NCBI RefSeq assembly: GCF_051020765.1
Contig: NC_134935.1
Location: 7,503,579-7,567,578 of the forward strand
Source: Lasioglossum baleicum
Taxonomy: Eukaryota > Arthropoda > Insecta > Hymenoptera > Halictidae
Direction of reading: 5' to 3'
DNA: 64,000 nt
Shown here: positions 45,904-56,212 of the stretch, piece by piece
Layout: each line of letters opens with the position of its first letter
Position numbering within the stretch: position 1 is the first letter of the stretch
Translations under genes and position numbers: made by a program
Notes under the pieces: generated by a model
Database searches by the model: none
The model's input: only the letters and a program-made list of their open reading frames with translations
Told to the model about the DNA's origin: nothing

Positions 45904-48098
45904 ACGATACACGTGCATAAAATTAACACTACCACGAGCACTGCAATGATATTAAAAACACAGACAAGGGCAAAGTCTCCCAGCTAGCACATAAATTACA
46001 AAGAAGCAGAAGTCTGAAAGACATGAAGGTCGCAGTTGAAGGAATGGACGCTGTCCTAGGACAACAGTTAGGCAACGAATCAATCGGATGATCCTGGTAG
46101 AGGGATTGAAGCGATGCACGTCACAGGACGACACAGTCCTGGCCAGCAGCCAGCTTAATCGTAAATGGAACGGGGTAACAAAGTAAGAGATGAGCTGGGG
46201 TAGGTCAGGGTTGTGCCGTGGTCGGGTCATGGTTCTCGTTTCCACAGTCCTTGCAGCGAGACAGTGGTCAAGGCTCGAACGTTTCAACGGGAATCAGGTC
46301 ATCTTCTCTCTCTCCCTCTCCTTCTGTATTTCTCTTTCTCTCTCTCCATCTCTGTTTTGCCCAATTTCTCTCTATTACTCTCTCTGCTTCGCTCGGTTTT
46401 CATTTTCCAGAGAAGAAGAAATCGTGCATGAAGTTTCCTGTTCTTTATTGCACAGGGAAGATTTCCATTTCGGAGTCCATAGTGATTTCAATGACGAGAA
46501 AAAATTTTCAAGCTCCATAGAGCCGGTTGAATCTATTGAAATTTCGGGAGAAACGAAATCCATTCACAGGCGTGAAGAACGTGCAATGAAAAGCGAACAA
46601 AGAATCGCAGAATGAAATTTTATGACGTGGTTGTGGAGGGGAGACTTTAATTTTGAAATTCACAGCGATTCCAATCACGAACAAATTTTTTCTAGCTCCC
46701 ATGGAGCCATTCGAATTTACTAGTATTTCGAGGGAATCAATTTATAGGAGTGAAAAATTTTCGATAAAAAGCGAACAAAACCGTTGTGGAATGAATTTTT
46801 AGATGGGTTTAATCTTCGAATCTATGGTAGATTGAATCGTGAACAAAATTTTTCAACATTTTATTCCACTGTGTTTAATTCTGTTTCATTTTTTCTCTCT
46901 CGCGGTCTCCCTTTCTCCCGCTGTGCGTGCGTAGAGACCTATTATTATCGATTCTCTCGCACACCGTGGTCTGGCAACATTGTGAACCGTTCGGGAATGT
47001 TTTGGATCTGTTTTGCAACGCGTGTAATGCTCGCGAAAATGCTGCACGACCCGCTTCGAAATTCTGTTCAGAGGAATTCGAGACACTCGTAAACGTTGTA
47101 ATGGATCAATATTATCAATGATAATTTATCATAGATCGTGGATTGTGTGTAAGTTTATTATGATTGTTTTTGGTGTTGGGAATTTGTTTGATGTGAGTCT
47201 TGAAGCTCGTTTTTCTTGGCAATGTAGCTTGGTTATGGTTCTGTTAAAGTTTGTTGCGAATAAGCGTTTTGAGAGTAGAAGTAAGGAGTGCTGGAAAGTT
47301 TGTTTTACTTTATAACTTGTTATGGTAACTTTACGAACTTTGTGCTACTGGATGGAGCTAAGGAGAAGACTGTATTTATTTTCATTTCCAACTGTTTCGG
47401 TTATAATACACGTCCGTGGATACTGATTTACCGCGTCATTTCCTGCGCATACTGTTTTAATAATCGTGAATGGAACAATTCGAATTCTTCAGCATTTCAA
47501 ACGATATCGACTTCGTAGAAATTCGTAGTTATTTCAATCGCGAAAAGAATTTTTCAAACTTTGTGGAGACACGCCAATCGACCATACTTTTGGCAAAGGA
47601 AAGCAATCTAGACGCTGTGAAAAATGTGTGGTTAGAGAGTAGATTGTTATAAAAAAAAGAAAGGAAATTCCAATATTCCGATACACAGTAATTTCAGTCG
47701 AACAATTTCGCTAGAATGGAACGGTGCGCTATAAAAGGTACATATTCTAAACAACAAAGAAATACAAAATCCACAATAAAGGTCCAAAAAGAAAAAAGCA
47801 AGCTGCAATCTACTGTTCAAAGACACTGTCTAAATTCACTCGGTTCACCAAAAAGAACACTCCAAACCACAGAGAGAAATTCCACCTTAACAAACCACCG
47901 AAATCTCGACAAACAAAAGACGAAAGGCCGAAAAGAGGAAAAATAAGGAAATATAACATTCGATTCACTGTCCAAGGACGTCACTTAAAACTACAGTACA
48001 AGAAGAACACGTGTTCTCTAATCCTCAGGAACAGAAGGCGAAAGACGAAGAAGAACGAAGAAAGAGACACAGTTTGAATAAAAACTCGACGTATTTAC
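45904..48098. other. intronic stretch with degenerate repeats
   Basis: Between the satellite and the acidic exon lie unique sequence (45904-46430), a pyrimidine-rich run (46300-46390) and diverged repeats of about 180 bp (46440-46870, with further weak copies near 47510-47580 and 47660-47700). No exon is supported. The Lys-rich plus-strand frame at 47716-47946 is low complexity. Confidence 0.4.
46440..46870. repeat. diverged tandem repeat, about 180-bp period
   Basis: Shared strings include TTCAATGACGAGAAAAAATT, TTCCAATCACGAACAAATT and TTGAATCGTGAACAAAATTT, each preceded by a purine-rich GGAGACTTTAAT-type block and followed by a CTCCATAGAGCC or CTCCCATGGAGCC string. Units are well diverged. 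Confidence 0.6.
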
Positions 48099-48605
48099 CT
48101 CCTGGTCGTACTTGTCGACGATCTCGTCGGTGATGGCCTCGTTGGAGGCGACATCCTCGTCGGAGTCGTTGACGGTGATCACCTCCTTGGAGTCAAAGTT
48201 GCTGGGAGCGGCTGGGCCGGTGCCTTCCGCGATAGTCAGCGAGGCAGCAGAAGCAGAGGCAGCGGAGGCCTGGGTCGCCGTGGACGCGTTCGAATTTCTA
48301 GTGTCGTCCCTCGACATCGCCTCGTGCGACTCGGCGACGGCCTTCAGCTCGTCCTCGTACTCGTCCTCGGCCTCTCCTTCGTCCTCGCCTTCGTAATCTT
48401 CCCCCTCCTCTCGTCCACCCCCTTCCTCATCGTCCTCCACCCCTTCACCGTCGTCATCGGGCCGATCGTGTTGATCGGCCTGTTCGTTTGCGGCTGGCTC
48501 GACTCGCTCACGCTCCCCTAACGTCCGAGGAGGATGTCCTCGATTGATAGCACCCTCCACCGGGTTGCTGGACGTCGTGCTGTTCACCTGGCAGTTCGTC
48601 GCAGA
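48099..48605 (-). CDS. acidic exon of the large gene (exon 2 as numbered here)
   Basis: The acceptor CTGTTTGCAG precedes 48605 and the donor CAGGAG-GTAAAT follows 48099. It has 169 codons, phase 0 in and out. The start SATNCQVNSTTSSNPVEG carries a potential N-glycosylation sequon (NST). The middle is an Asp/Glu/Gly-rich run, then Ser/Ala/Thr-rich sequence and VITVNDSDEDVAS, ending DEIVDKYDQE. The whole exon looks disordered and strongly acidic, balancing the basic exons downstream. Third positions are G/C-rich. It could be nuclear or secreted; the missing 5' end decides. Antisense open frames at 48112-48521 are mirror images of the acidic codons. Confidence 0.83.
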
Positions 48606-48711
48606 CTGCAAACAGTTTCACAGGCTTCGACATTAAACAGCATTTTTTAGAAATACTCTTAACACATTACCAACCGTATTCCATAATTGTTGGAAGTCTA
48701 TGGTTCATGGC

Positions 48712-48927
48712 TAGGGTTGCCAGATCTTCTATATGTATTTGAACTTGATCTTTTTACGTACCTATAGGAATTTTCAAAAATCTTTGTTTGAATAAAAAAA
48801 GTTAAAAATGTGCTGTGTACCTCTTTTACTTGAACTCCTATATTTTGAGCCTATCTCATGTATGTATACATAATTGCAGTTTTCACTACTTCTTCTATAT
48901 TTGGATAAAACATTTCTGGCAACCCTA
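48712..48927. mobile_element. non-autonomous hAT element, second copy (216 bp)
   Basis: It has the same ends as the element in the LPMO intron (TAGGGTTGCCAGATC and TTTCTGGCAACCCTA) and a perfect 8-bp duplication TTCATGGC at 48704-48711 and 48928-48935. Interior similarity to 9113-9337 is high, with a few small indels near the left end. Confidence 0.93.
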
Positions 48928-49120
48928 TTCATGGCTGAGGATCTTTTAAAAGAATCCTGCAATAGCAACAGCAATTTTAATCGTGAACCAACAACTCGCC
49001 CTCAATAACAGAATCCAATAATTTCCTTCGGGATTATTGTTTAAAGGATGATTTTTAAGTCTTCGTTTGGTACAGCACAATTATTGAAAAGCCTATTAGT
49101 TGGCTACCGGTAGATAAAGT

Positions 49121-49590
49121 GTTAAGATAATAATCGTGGGTCGTAGTTTTCAAGGAAGCATTATTTTCGGACACTCTGTACACGTATAACAAGTGAAGAG
49201 GTGCGCCAAGCACAGGCTTCGTCATTATAAATTATTTTTGAGAATAATCGTGTTCTTACAATAGTTTTCAAGAAAGCATAATTTTCGGACACTTTGTACA
49301 CGTGTAATCAGTGAACGATTGCACCAATCACAGGCAACGTCATTCTAAATATTTTTGTAGAAATAATCGTTAAAATAATAATCGTGGTCTTACAATTAGT
49401 TTTCAAGGAAGCATAATTTTTGGACACTCTGTACACGTATGTATAACAAGTGAAGAGATGCACCAAGCACAGGCTTCGTCATTATAAATTATTTTCGAGA
49501 AGTAATTGTTAAGATATTAATCGTGGGTCTCAGTTTCCAAGGAAGCATCATTTTCGGACACTCTGTACACGTGTAATCAGCGAAGGACTG
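49121..49590. repeat. tandem repeat, nearly four units of about 125-140 bp
   Basis: Each unit has TTTTCAAGGAAGCATAATTT (or variant), CGGACACTCTGTACACGT, CAAGCACAGGCTTCGTCATT (or variant) and ATAATCGT. The first and third units are closest and the second and fourth share GTGTAATCAG, hinting at a two-unit period. Confidence 0.85.
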
Positions 49591-51172
49591 CTCGTTAGGC
49601 GAGTCGTGGCCCGGTTTGAGGGTAGGGGATTAACCTTGTGCAGAGGGTAGTGGAACGTGACCGTTTCTTTTGTGTCAGATGGATAAGACACACTGGGCAT
49701 AAAAATAGTCTTCGTACACGCAATTCTTTCCTCCACCTTGTACTATGTTCACTTTCGTGTGAAAACTTTCGTTTTGCTATTAACAGGAAAATGGGTCATC
49801 GATACACATCTCGTTGACCGGATACCATCTATTTATTGCAATAATTTTATTCATACTTTAATCTCTCAATGCCGAACACTTTCTTATTAATTTCTCCGCG
49901 CACGGAAGTCCTTTCGGCATTGCTTAATCATCAACTTAAATTTTACATTTTAAAATTAGCAATCTACTTTTAAAGATCGTCTAAAGATCGACGGTTTAAT
50001 AATGCATGCCTCCTGAGAATCATGCGAGCGAATGGACACGTCGATTGATACGTTCCAAATTGGGAAGCCGTAATAAACGTATCGGGATGGGATTGCGATC
50101 AATTACAATTGCTAGCCCGCGGTCGTATAAATAAATTGGAACGGCGTTAGTCCGATTAAAAAGAGTCAAACGTGAGCCGGTCGCCGTCCATTTAGGATCG
50201 AACGTTGTCGTTCATTTAGTTCACCCATCGACGTGTTTACGAGCCGAAACGGTTTACGATTTGCCGGACGTGAGATTAAAGACCTAACACATTCCTAAAT
50301 CTATTCCATCCTTCTTTGGAAATCCCTCGTAAGGTCCTTACAAAACAAGGTCCATTTTTTTAGTGGTTCTCCAAGGAACGTATTTTCAATTCAACCAATT
50401 TCCTCGTTCAAGCCGTATGTTTCGGTATTAACAATAGTTAATTAATTACATACTGACATATTTAATGCTGACATAATAAATTTAATAATGTAAGACTTGC
50501 CATTCGAGTGCTAAGAGTTAAAATTGAATATTACTGTGAGTAACTATACATTGCATGAATAAAATTTTCCAACAGTTTCGCTTCTCGTGATAGAAATGAC
50601 GCCATGAATAATTTGAAAAGGGGCTAGAGTACGAGTGGACAAAGGTGTAAAAGCCTTTCGCAAAGATTCCAATCAGCATTGAATTCGAAAATGGCCGAGT
50701 TCGAGCGCGTTCACGGTTCATCGACGGGTCGGAAGCGATGCCGGCAATTACACGGAATTAATTGGCGGTGTGTGAGCGCGTTCGCCGCGCTACGCCGGGA
50801 ATAATGGACGGGCCCGTAACTCCGAGAATTAGAATCGAGTAAAATATTCCCGCCGTCGCGCGTCACCACCCCCGCCGAAAAACTGCCCTCCAGAAACTTT
50901 AATAATTTCGTCCAACTGTTCTACGTCTGGTTATACCCTAAATTGCGAATTTTACCGCCGCACACCGCGTACTTTAATTTTTCAACTTTGCCATTTAACC
51001 ACCGGGTGAGCTTTCACTACAATCCGGCGAGATTTCTATCGCCTTTCGAACATGATACGCGAAAGCTATAAGTTCACTAGCGCTCGACTATCCTAGAACA
51101 AAGATTTTCATGAAAATAATTACTGTGTTCATTTACACTTGCAAGTTTTCTAAAAAATTTTTTTCGCATTAT
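49591..51172. other. intronic stretch, unique sequence
   Basis: This is part of the 3-kb intron between the mini-exon (51670) and the acidic exon (48605). GC-rich patches occur at 50090-50280 and 50690-51050. No exon, RNA gene or transposon ends were recognised. Confidence 0.35.
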
Positions 51173-51180
51173 GTAGTAAA

Positions 51181-51356
51181 CAGAGATGGGCAAAAATTTA
51201 ATTTAAATAACAATTTCAAATAAAGTGGGTTTTAAACCAGAGTTGGGCCAAAATTTTATTTAGATAAAAATTTCGAATAAAGTGGGGTTTTTTCCAAGCG
51301 GGTTTTAAACCCACTATTCGAAATTTTTATTCGAATAAAAGTTTTGCCCAACTCTG
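51181..51356. mobile_element. short hAT-type MITE (176 bp, CAGAGWTGGGC ends)
   Basis: The left end is CAGAGATGGGCAAAAATTT and the right end in reverse complement CAGAGTTGGGCAAAACTTT. The 8-bp flanks GTAGTAAA (51173-51180) and GTAATAAA (51357-51364) match at seven of eight. An internal CCAGAGTTGGGCC suggests a partial second left end. A solitary similar end lies at 28506. Confidence 0.82.
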
Positions 51357-51669
51357 GTAATAAACCAATTGTTGTAACTTTTTATTAAATAACTTATCGC
51401 ATTCCGAAGTTGGCCATTATGAAAGTCCTCGTAAAGGGTCGACAGACTAATAACTATGTATACTGTCAGAATTAAGGTGTTTTCTGCGACGAGGGGACCC
51501 GAGATCGTTGTTTAGAGGATGCTTCGCACTCCATGGACAAAAACGCCCGAGGGTAAGAAACGATTTACGATAGATTCCGAGCACGTTCCCCCCTCTGCAC
51601 ACCGTGAGCTACCATTGTTTGGCAGAGGTACAAACGTCTAAACTACGATTAGGATTCCACGATACTCAC

Positions 51670-51713
51670 CGGTGCGGCTGGTAACGTTGTTTCCTCCGCG
51701 TTGCTTCCGGCTG
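51670..51713 (-). CDS. 44-nt mini-exon of the large gene (exon 1 as numbered here; 5' end missing)
   Basis: A good pyrimidine tract ending GTTGCAG-CAG precedes the exon and CCG-GTGAGT follows it. It reads two bases of a split codon and then AGSNAEETTLPAAP, leaving in phase 0 into the acidic exon. The acceptor is of the NAGNAG type: use of the second AG (51711) would drop one codon and keep the frame. An upstream exon leaving phase 1 must exist; none was recognised between 51720 and 64000, so the start of the gene probably lies outside or in an unrecognised short exon. An exon this small rests only on its splice sites and phase match. Confidence 0.6.
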
Positions 51714-51864
51714 CTGCAACAGACAGAGAGACAAAGGGTTCGTTAGTGATTGAACACATCGATGTTCGTGAATTAGCGAGCTTGTTCATAACTGTTATCT
51801 ATTTCTGTAGCAGTCATTTAGGTTAAACTGTAACTTGGGTAACCAAAAATGTTTGCCTTTCCTC

Positions 51865-52075
51865 TATGCAATCCAGTAAATTTGGAGGAGAAAATGCCAA
51901 AATCAGAAGATCAATGATTCGGAAGTTATGAGTGTTCATAGTTGAGCAGTTTTCAGTGCTTTTGACAGGTAAATCGCTCAACTTTAAACGCTCGTAACTT
52001 TTGAACCACTAATCTCCTAGGATGGAAACTTGGATTTTTGGCATTTTCTCGTCCGACTCTACTGGATTGCATAGA
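51865..52075. mobile_element. imperfect foldback element, probably a MITE
   Basis: CTATGCAATCCAGTA and GAGAAAATGCCAAAATC at the left are inverted at the right as GATTTTTGGCATTTTCTC-like and TACTGGATTGCATAG-like strings. The centre contains AGTTGAGC and its inverse GCTCAACT. Exact ends and target duplication are unresolved. Confidence 0.5.
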
Positions 52076-54060
52076 AAAAAGACAAAAATCAGAGCAGCGA
52101 AAGATTACAACTTTTCTAATTGTTGATTTTTGTTTTACGAAATTTTTTCCGTCGAATTTGTCACGTTTTTCTAACTGAAATGACACCGAACATGATACAA
52201 TTGCGATTCAAACTAAACACAATAAAAATACACAATATTAGGTTGCTTGGTGCACGTACAAAACGCAGGGAATTTCGTGGGAGCATAAAATATCGGACAC
52301 AGTTATGCAAAAAATTCGTTGGTCGGTTTATTAATATTTCCGGGTGTCTGTATTAAATATCGCAGACCGGCGCGGCGCTTGGAGCATGAATGCAACACGA
52401 ACGCCAATAACTTTCGTCGGAAACATTCTCCGGGGCGTCTTCCGCATTTTTCGCGATATTTCCCCGGGGAGATTAAAAAAGGCTGCAACATCCCGGCTCG
52501 TACACATGCATACCGGCGCGTGCATGTGTTCTCCCGATTTTCCGACGGTTTCTAAAGAGCTTGTTAACAAATGAGACTACGATACGCACAGGCAACCTCC
52601 GCGTAAAAAGGTCTGCGCTGGAATAAATTTAGACTAATCTGGAAACGAACGGAAATGTGAAATACCGGGGACAATGCAGCGCGACGCGACGTTCTGAAAC
52701 CTAACGCGGTTATAGAGAATTAGTATGGAATTTTAATTCTGCCGAGAGAAAGAGAGAGGAACATAGAAGCAGCCCGTGGAATTAAACGGAAAACATTGGG
52801 AGCGTGATGTACAGAGACGAGGAAGGTTAAAACAGAAAATCGAAAAAGACAATTTAAAACAAAAAAGCCATAGAATACAGAACATAAAGACAGAAGCTAG
52901 AGTCCAAAGTCCAGTGCTCGAAAACATCAACATCGTATAGAGAACGTAGAACATCGCCTAGAGAATAGAGTGTAGAGAGCAAAAAGTGTGTGAAAGGAGA
53001 GAACAGAAAAAAGAGGGAGATAGAGCGAAGCTGTTAAAAAAGAGAAAAAGCAGGGTAGTCGCCGTTGAAAAGGGAGATTTTTCGAGCGTCGCGAAAGCGC
53101 AGCGTTTCTTGAATGCGGAAGCAACCCATTTCCCAGACTCGCCTCGTCATCATAATTAAGTCTGGGAATATTAGAGGGCTCGGACGACACCGGAGGCTGT
53201 CCCTCCTCCTCCTCCTCCTCTCTCTCTCTCTTTCTCTCTTCCCCGGAGGAAATCTCGGGCCCACTCGTTCTCAATTAAATTCGAAACTCTAATTATCTGT
53301 TTGCGCTTATTTTCAGCAACCCTTCGTCCGACCTCTCCCTTCTCCCTGTTCTTGAAGAGACCCGGCGACAGTCTGAAGTGCAACCTTGCCGGATGCACCT
53401 CCAGGAACTCAGCAAACATCAGCCGTTTAAACGACTCGATTGCAGGCTGCGGCATGTTTGTTTCACGTAATTACACTCGCCGGACTGTGTTTGCACACTC
53501 GCCGACCTGACTTCTCGCGGAACACAGCGCAAGACGTTTGCGCGTGGACAATCGAACTCGGTTAATTAGCTCGAAAGCTTCTGAGATTGGTCCTCGCGAA
53601 TCATTTGAAATCGTTTGAATCACCAGACACATTTTGCTCGAGGCTGCCGCTCTAAGATGGAGCATTGATTATGGATGGCTTGCGGATTTTTTCGTTTTTT
53701 TTATTTAAGCACTTTAAACCCTTTTCTGGGTTTATTTACAAGAGTAACTTCAAGTGAATACAATAACAATGTCTGTTAACACTAAATATGCAGATTACAA
53801 TCTTTGGAAAAAGAATGAACACAAAGACAAGCTTTAACATTTGGTTTTGCTATGAGTGTGTCTACATTTAGAGGTGATTGAAGGTCCAGACAAAGTAGGG
53901 CGTTTATTAGATTGCGTCTTTGTGAATTATACAATTCGCATCGCCGTAATATGTGATCAAAGGTTTCGCAGCTCTGATTGCATTTACACTGCGAAGACTG
54001 CGGACCTTTGTGCAAAATAAAAATTGCCAGCGACGATTGCAAGAAATAGAAACTAAATTG
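52076..54060. other. stretch upstream of the mini-exon, no exon recognised
   Basis: It contains a lone mariner-like end (TTAGGTTGCTTGGTGC near 52229), a CTC/GAG-rich low-complexity patch (53198-53240) with matching Glu/Arg frames, and a truncated left end of the common hAT MITE at 53995 (GACTGCGGACCTTTGTGC). The missing upstream exon of the large gene could be here but is not visible. Confidence 0.35.
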
Positions 54061-54071
54061 AATGTTATCAT

Positions 54072-54268
54072 TAGACTGCGGATCTTTACGAAAAAAAATG
54101 TCTGCATTGATTGCAAGACACAGGAGCCAAATAAAAATTTTTTATTAAGCTTAATTTTCATGTCAAATTGACAGTAATACACTGATGTCCTTAAATCATT
54201 TTAATATGTCCACTGCTTTCAATTGTACGTAACCATTTTCGTTATAAGTGCATAAAATCCGCAGTCTA
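54072..54268. mobile_element. hAT-type MITE, TAGACTGCGG family, perfect target duplication
   Basis: The left end is TAGACTGCGGATCTTTACG and the right end GCATAAAATCCGCAGTCTA. Flanks GTTATCAT at 54064-54071 and 54269-54276 are identical. A further right-end fragment (AAAGATCCGCAGTCTAATG) lies near 54352. Confidence 0.9.
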
Positions 54269-54828
54269 GTTATCATATATCGACATCTTCGATTTTGAAA
54301 ATGTTTCAACAATTTCGAATTTCTTCTACTCAATTCTGCTGTAATTTCATAAAGATCCGCAGTCTAATGATGGCCAATGGCCGAAATGATTGCTTCAATA
54401 AACTCACCGGATATTTGCGTTATTTTAAACTGCACATTCCTCCCGCGAATGCATCAAATGAATAATACAGGATTTGATAACGGTAATAATACGTTGACCG
54501 AGTTTCCCGCGGCACGGGCGCGTTTGCGCGAATAACGAGCGTAATTCTAGCAAAACGGGGCAAAAAGCTTCCCGATATTATAAAATAATCGCGTTCTCCG
54601 GGGAGCCGTCAGAAATTTCGGCTTTCCCCATTCGAAAAGCCTCGACAAAGCCTGGATTAACGCGGGCCTGGAGAATGTCCGAAGTTAGCCAAGCGGCCGC
54701 GCGTAAGATATTCGCTCGCGTAATAACGGAGGCGGAATACGTTCAGCTGGATATTCATCGATGTTGGAATTTCGATGTCGCGGGCTTATGAATTAGAAGC
54801 AAGAGTCTCGCGGAAATCCCTTGGCGCG

Positions 54829-54873
54829 CTCGTTGCACACTCGTTGCACACTCGTTGCACACTCGTTGCACTC
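54829..54873. repeat. 11-bp tandem repeat, four copies
   Basis: CTCGTTGCACA is repeated head-to-tail with almost no divergence, so the expansion is recent. Confidence 0.9.
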
Positions 54874-55005
54874 GGCTGCGATCTACTAAGAATTTTAATT
54901 CACCGTTGCGCGCGTCGCGACGTGCTTAAAAATTCCGCGCCGGCGACCGTCCATGAATTCCGAGAGAGAATATGACACGCTGGGATTCCGCGAGATGCTC
55001 TATGG

Positions 55006-55009
<4 letters not shown>

Positions 55010-55044
<35 letters not shown>
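55010..55044. repeat. GA microsatellite
   Basis: Pure AG dinucleotide run. Confidence 0.95.
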
Positions 55045-55046
<2 letters not shown>

Positions 55047-55669
55047 GTCTCTCTGTCTCTGTTAGGAGTCGATTGCAATCCGACCGGAAAGTCGCCAGAT
55101 TAAACTCGGGGGCCGAGAGGAAATTCTGCGAAGGTGTCGCCCCATGGGGAAGAAACCTATTAACTTTGACTCTTATATATTTCTCCCGGTGAAATCGAAT
55201 ATTCTCTGTCGCTCCTTCGTCTTCCCGTTTCTATGATCCCTCTCCATCTATCGAGGGAGATTTTATTGCGCGAGTATTACGCGAGTCATTAGCGGCGTTC
55301 GTCGCCAAGATTTCATTAAACTCGAACGTCTGTTCGGGTAATACACGGTTTAAACGATCAAATGGCTGTCTGTGCCGGCATTAATTGCTGCCGTGAACAA
55401 CTCGGGAACACTCGAGAAGCTTCTCGAAAGTCGTGCGGTTGCTTTACTCCCGATTTTTGAGAGAGCTGTCCGTGTAACATAGGCGTTTGCGATTCTCTTC
55501 TGGGTTTCCTTGAGCAAGAGAACTGCATCATGAAAAGATTTCTTTTCACCCTTCGTGAGAGATGTAGAATGTTGGAAAAAATATACGAAACGAAGCTGAT
55601 TCGTCGCGATTGTTTGCCGCTGGATTCGTTCGACTATCTTATATATAAGCGAAGAAAATGATTGATAAA

Positions 55670-55870
55670 TAGACTGCGGATGTTTATGCAAATTTCAATC
55701 TTTGTAGACAAATTTTAAGAAAGTGGTACCAAATGAAATTCTATTTTCATTGGTAATAGCATTTCCAGATCCAAAATAAATCAAAATCGTACTAAATTCT
55801 GTTGAATTTAATACTCCGGCATTTTTTCAACATTTTTATCAGCCATAAATGCATAAAGATCCGCAGTCCA
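55670..55870. mobile_element. hAT-type MITE, TAGACTGCGG family, second subfamily
   Basis: It starts TAGACTGCGGATGTTTATGC and ends GCATAAAGATCCGCAGTCCA; flanks TTGATAAA (55662-55669 and 55871-55878) are identical. The interior (AAGAAAGTGGTACCAAATGA, CCAGATCCAAAATAAATC) is shared in inverted form with 34835-34930 and 37620-37730 and differs from the 14944-type interior. Confidence 0.9.
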
Positions 55871-56212
55871 TTGATAAAGTTAAAATTATTTTGAAAAATT
55901 ATTTCTTTCCACCCTTAAACGAGCCATGGTCGTCGATCGAGATTGAATTTAATACTCCAGCATTTTTTGAACAGTTTTATCAGCCATAAATGCATTATGA
56001 TCCGCAGTCCATTAATAAAGTTAAAGTTATTTTGAAAAATTATTTCGAAAAAAATCCACAAAGTAAAGGTAACATACGCTAACGACCTCCTCGTTGGTTT
56101 GTTCAGATATCTCGTATAAAATGAGAATTATATGCAATTGTCAGAGATTCCCACATTCGTTCGCCGACTGTAGAAGCATTTCGACGGGCCATGGTCGTCG
56201 ATCGAGATAAAT
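55788..56212. repeat. interleaved local duplications next to the MITE
   Basis: The MITE right part plus flank (GAATTTAATACTCCGGCATT through AAGTTAAAATTATTTTGAAA) at 55804-55905 recurs at about 55947-56046. A second short block, GCCATGGTCGTCGATCGAGA, occurs at 55923 and 56190. The two duplications are interleaved. Confidence 0.7.

Larger units (their letters stand above)
21428..51713 (-). other. span of the large unrecognised gene (8 chained exons, about 1,160 codons)
   Basis: Exon order on the minus strand is 51713-51670, 48605-48099, 41714-41484, 29639-29549, 25242-24721, 24266-23822, 23358-22063 and 21776-21428. All seven junction phases agree (0, 0, 0, 1, 1, 2, 2), a strong argument for a single gene. 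The product is low in cysteine and mostly disordered-looking: acidic, then basic, a short coiled coil, a Lys run, then a Trp-rich tail. The 5' end is missing; the 3' end may be at 15934. A stop codon lies in frame in the fifth exon. I do not recognise the family and assign no function. Confidence 0.7.

Noticed and set aside
48112..48521. Plus-strand Ser/Leu-rich frames opposite the acidic exon
   Set aside because: Acidic codons read in antisense give Ser/Val/Leu-rich frames; the minus-strand exon is supported by both splice sites.
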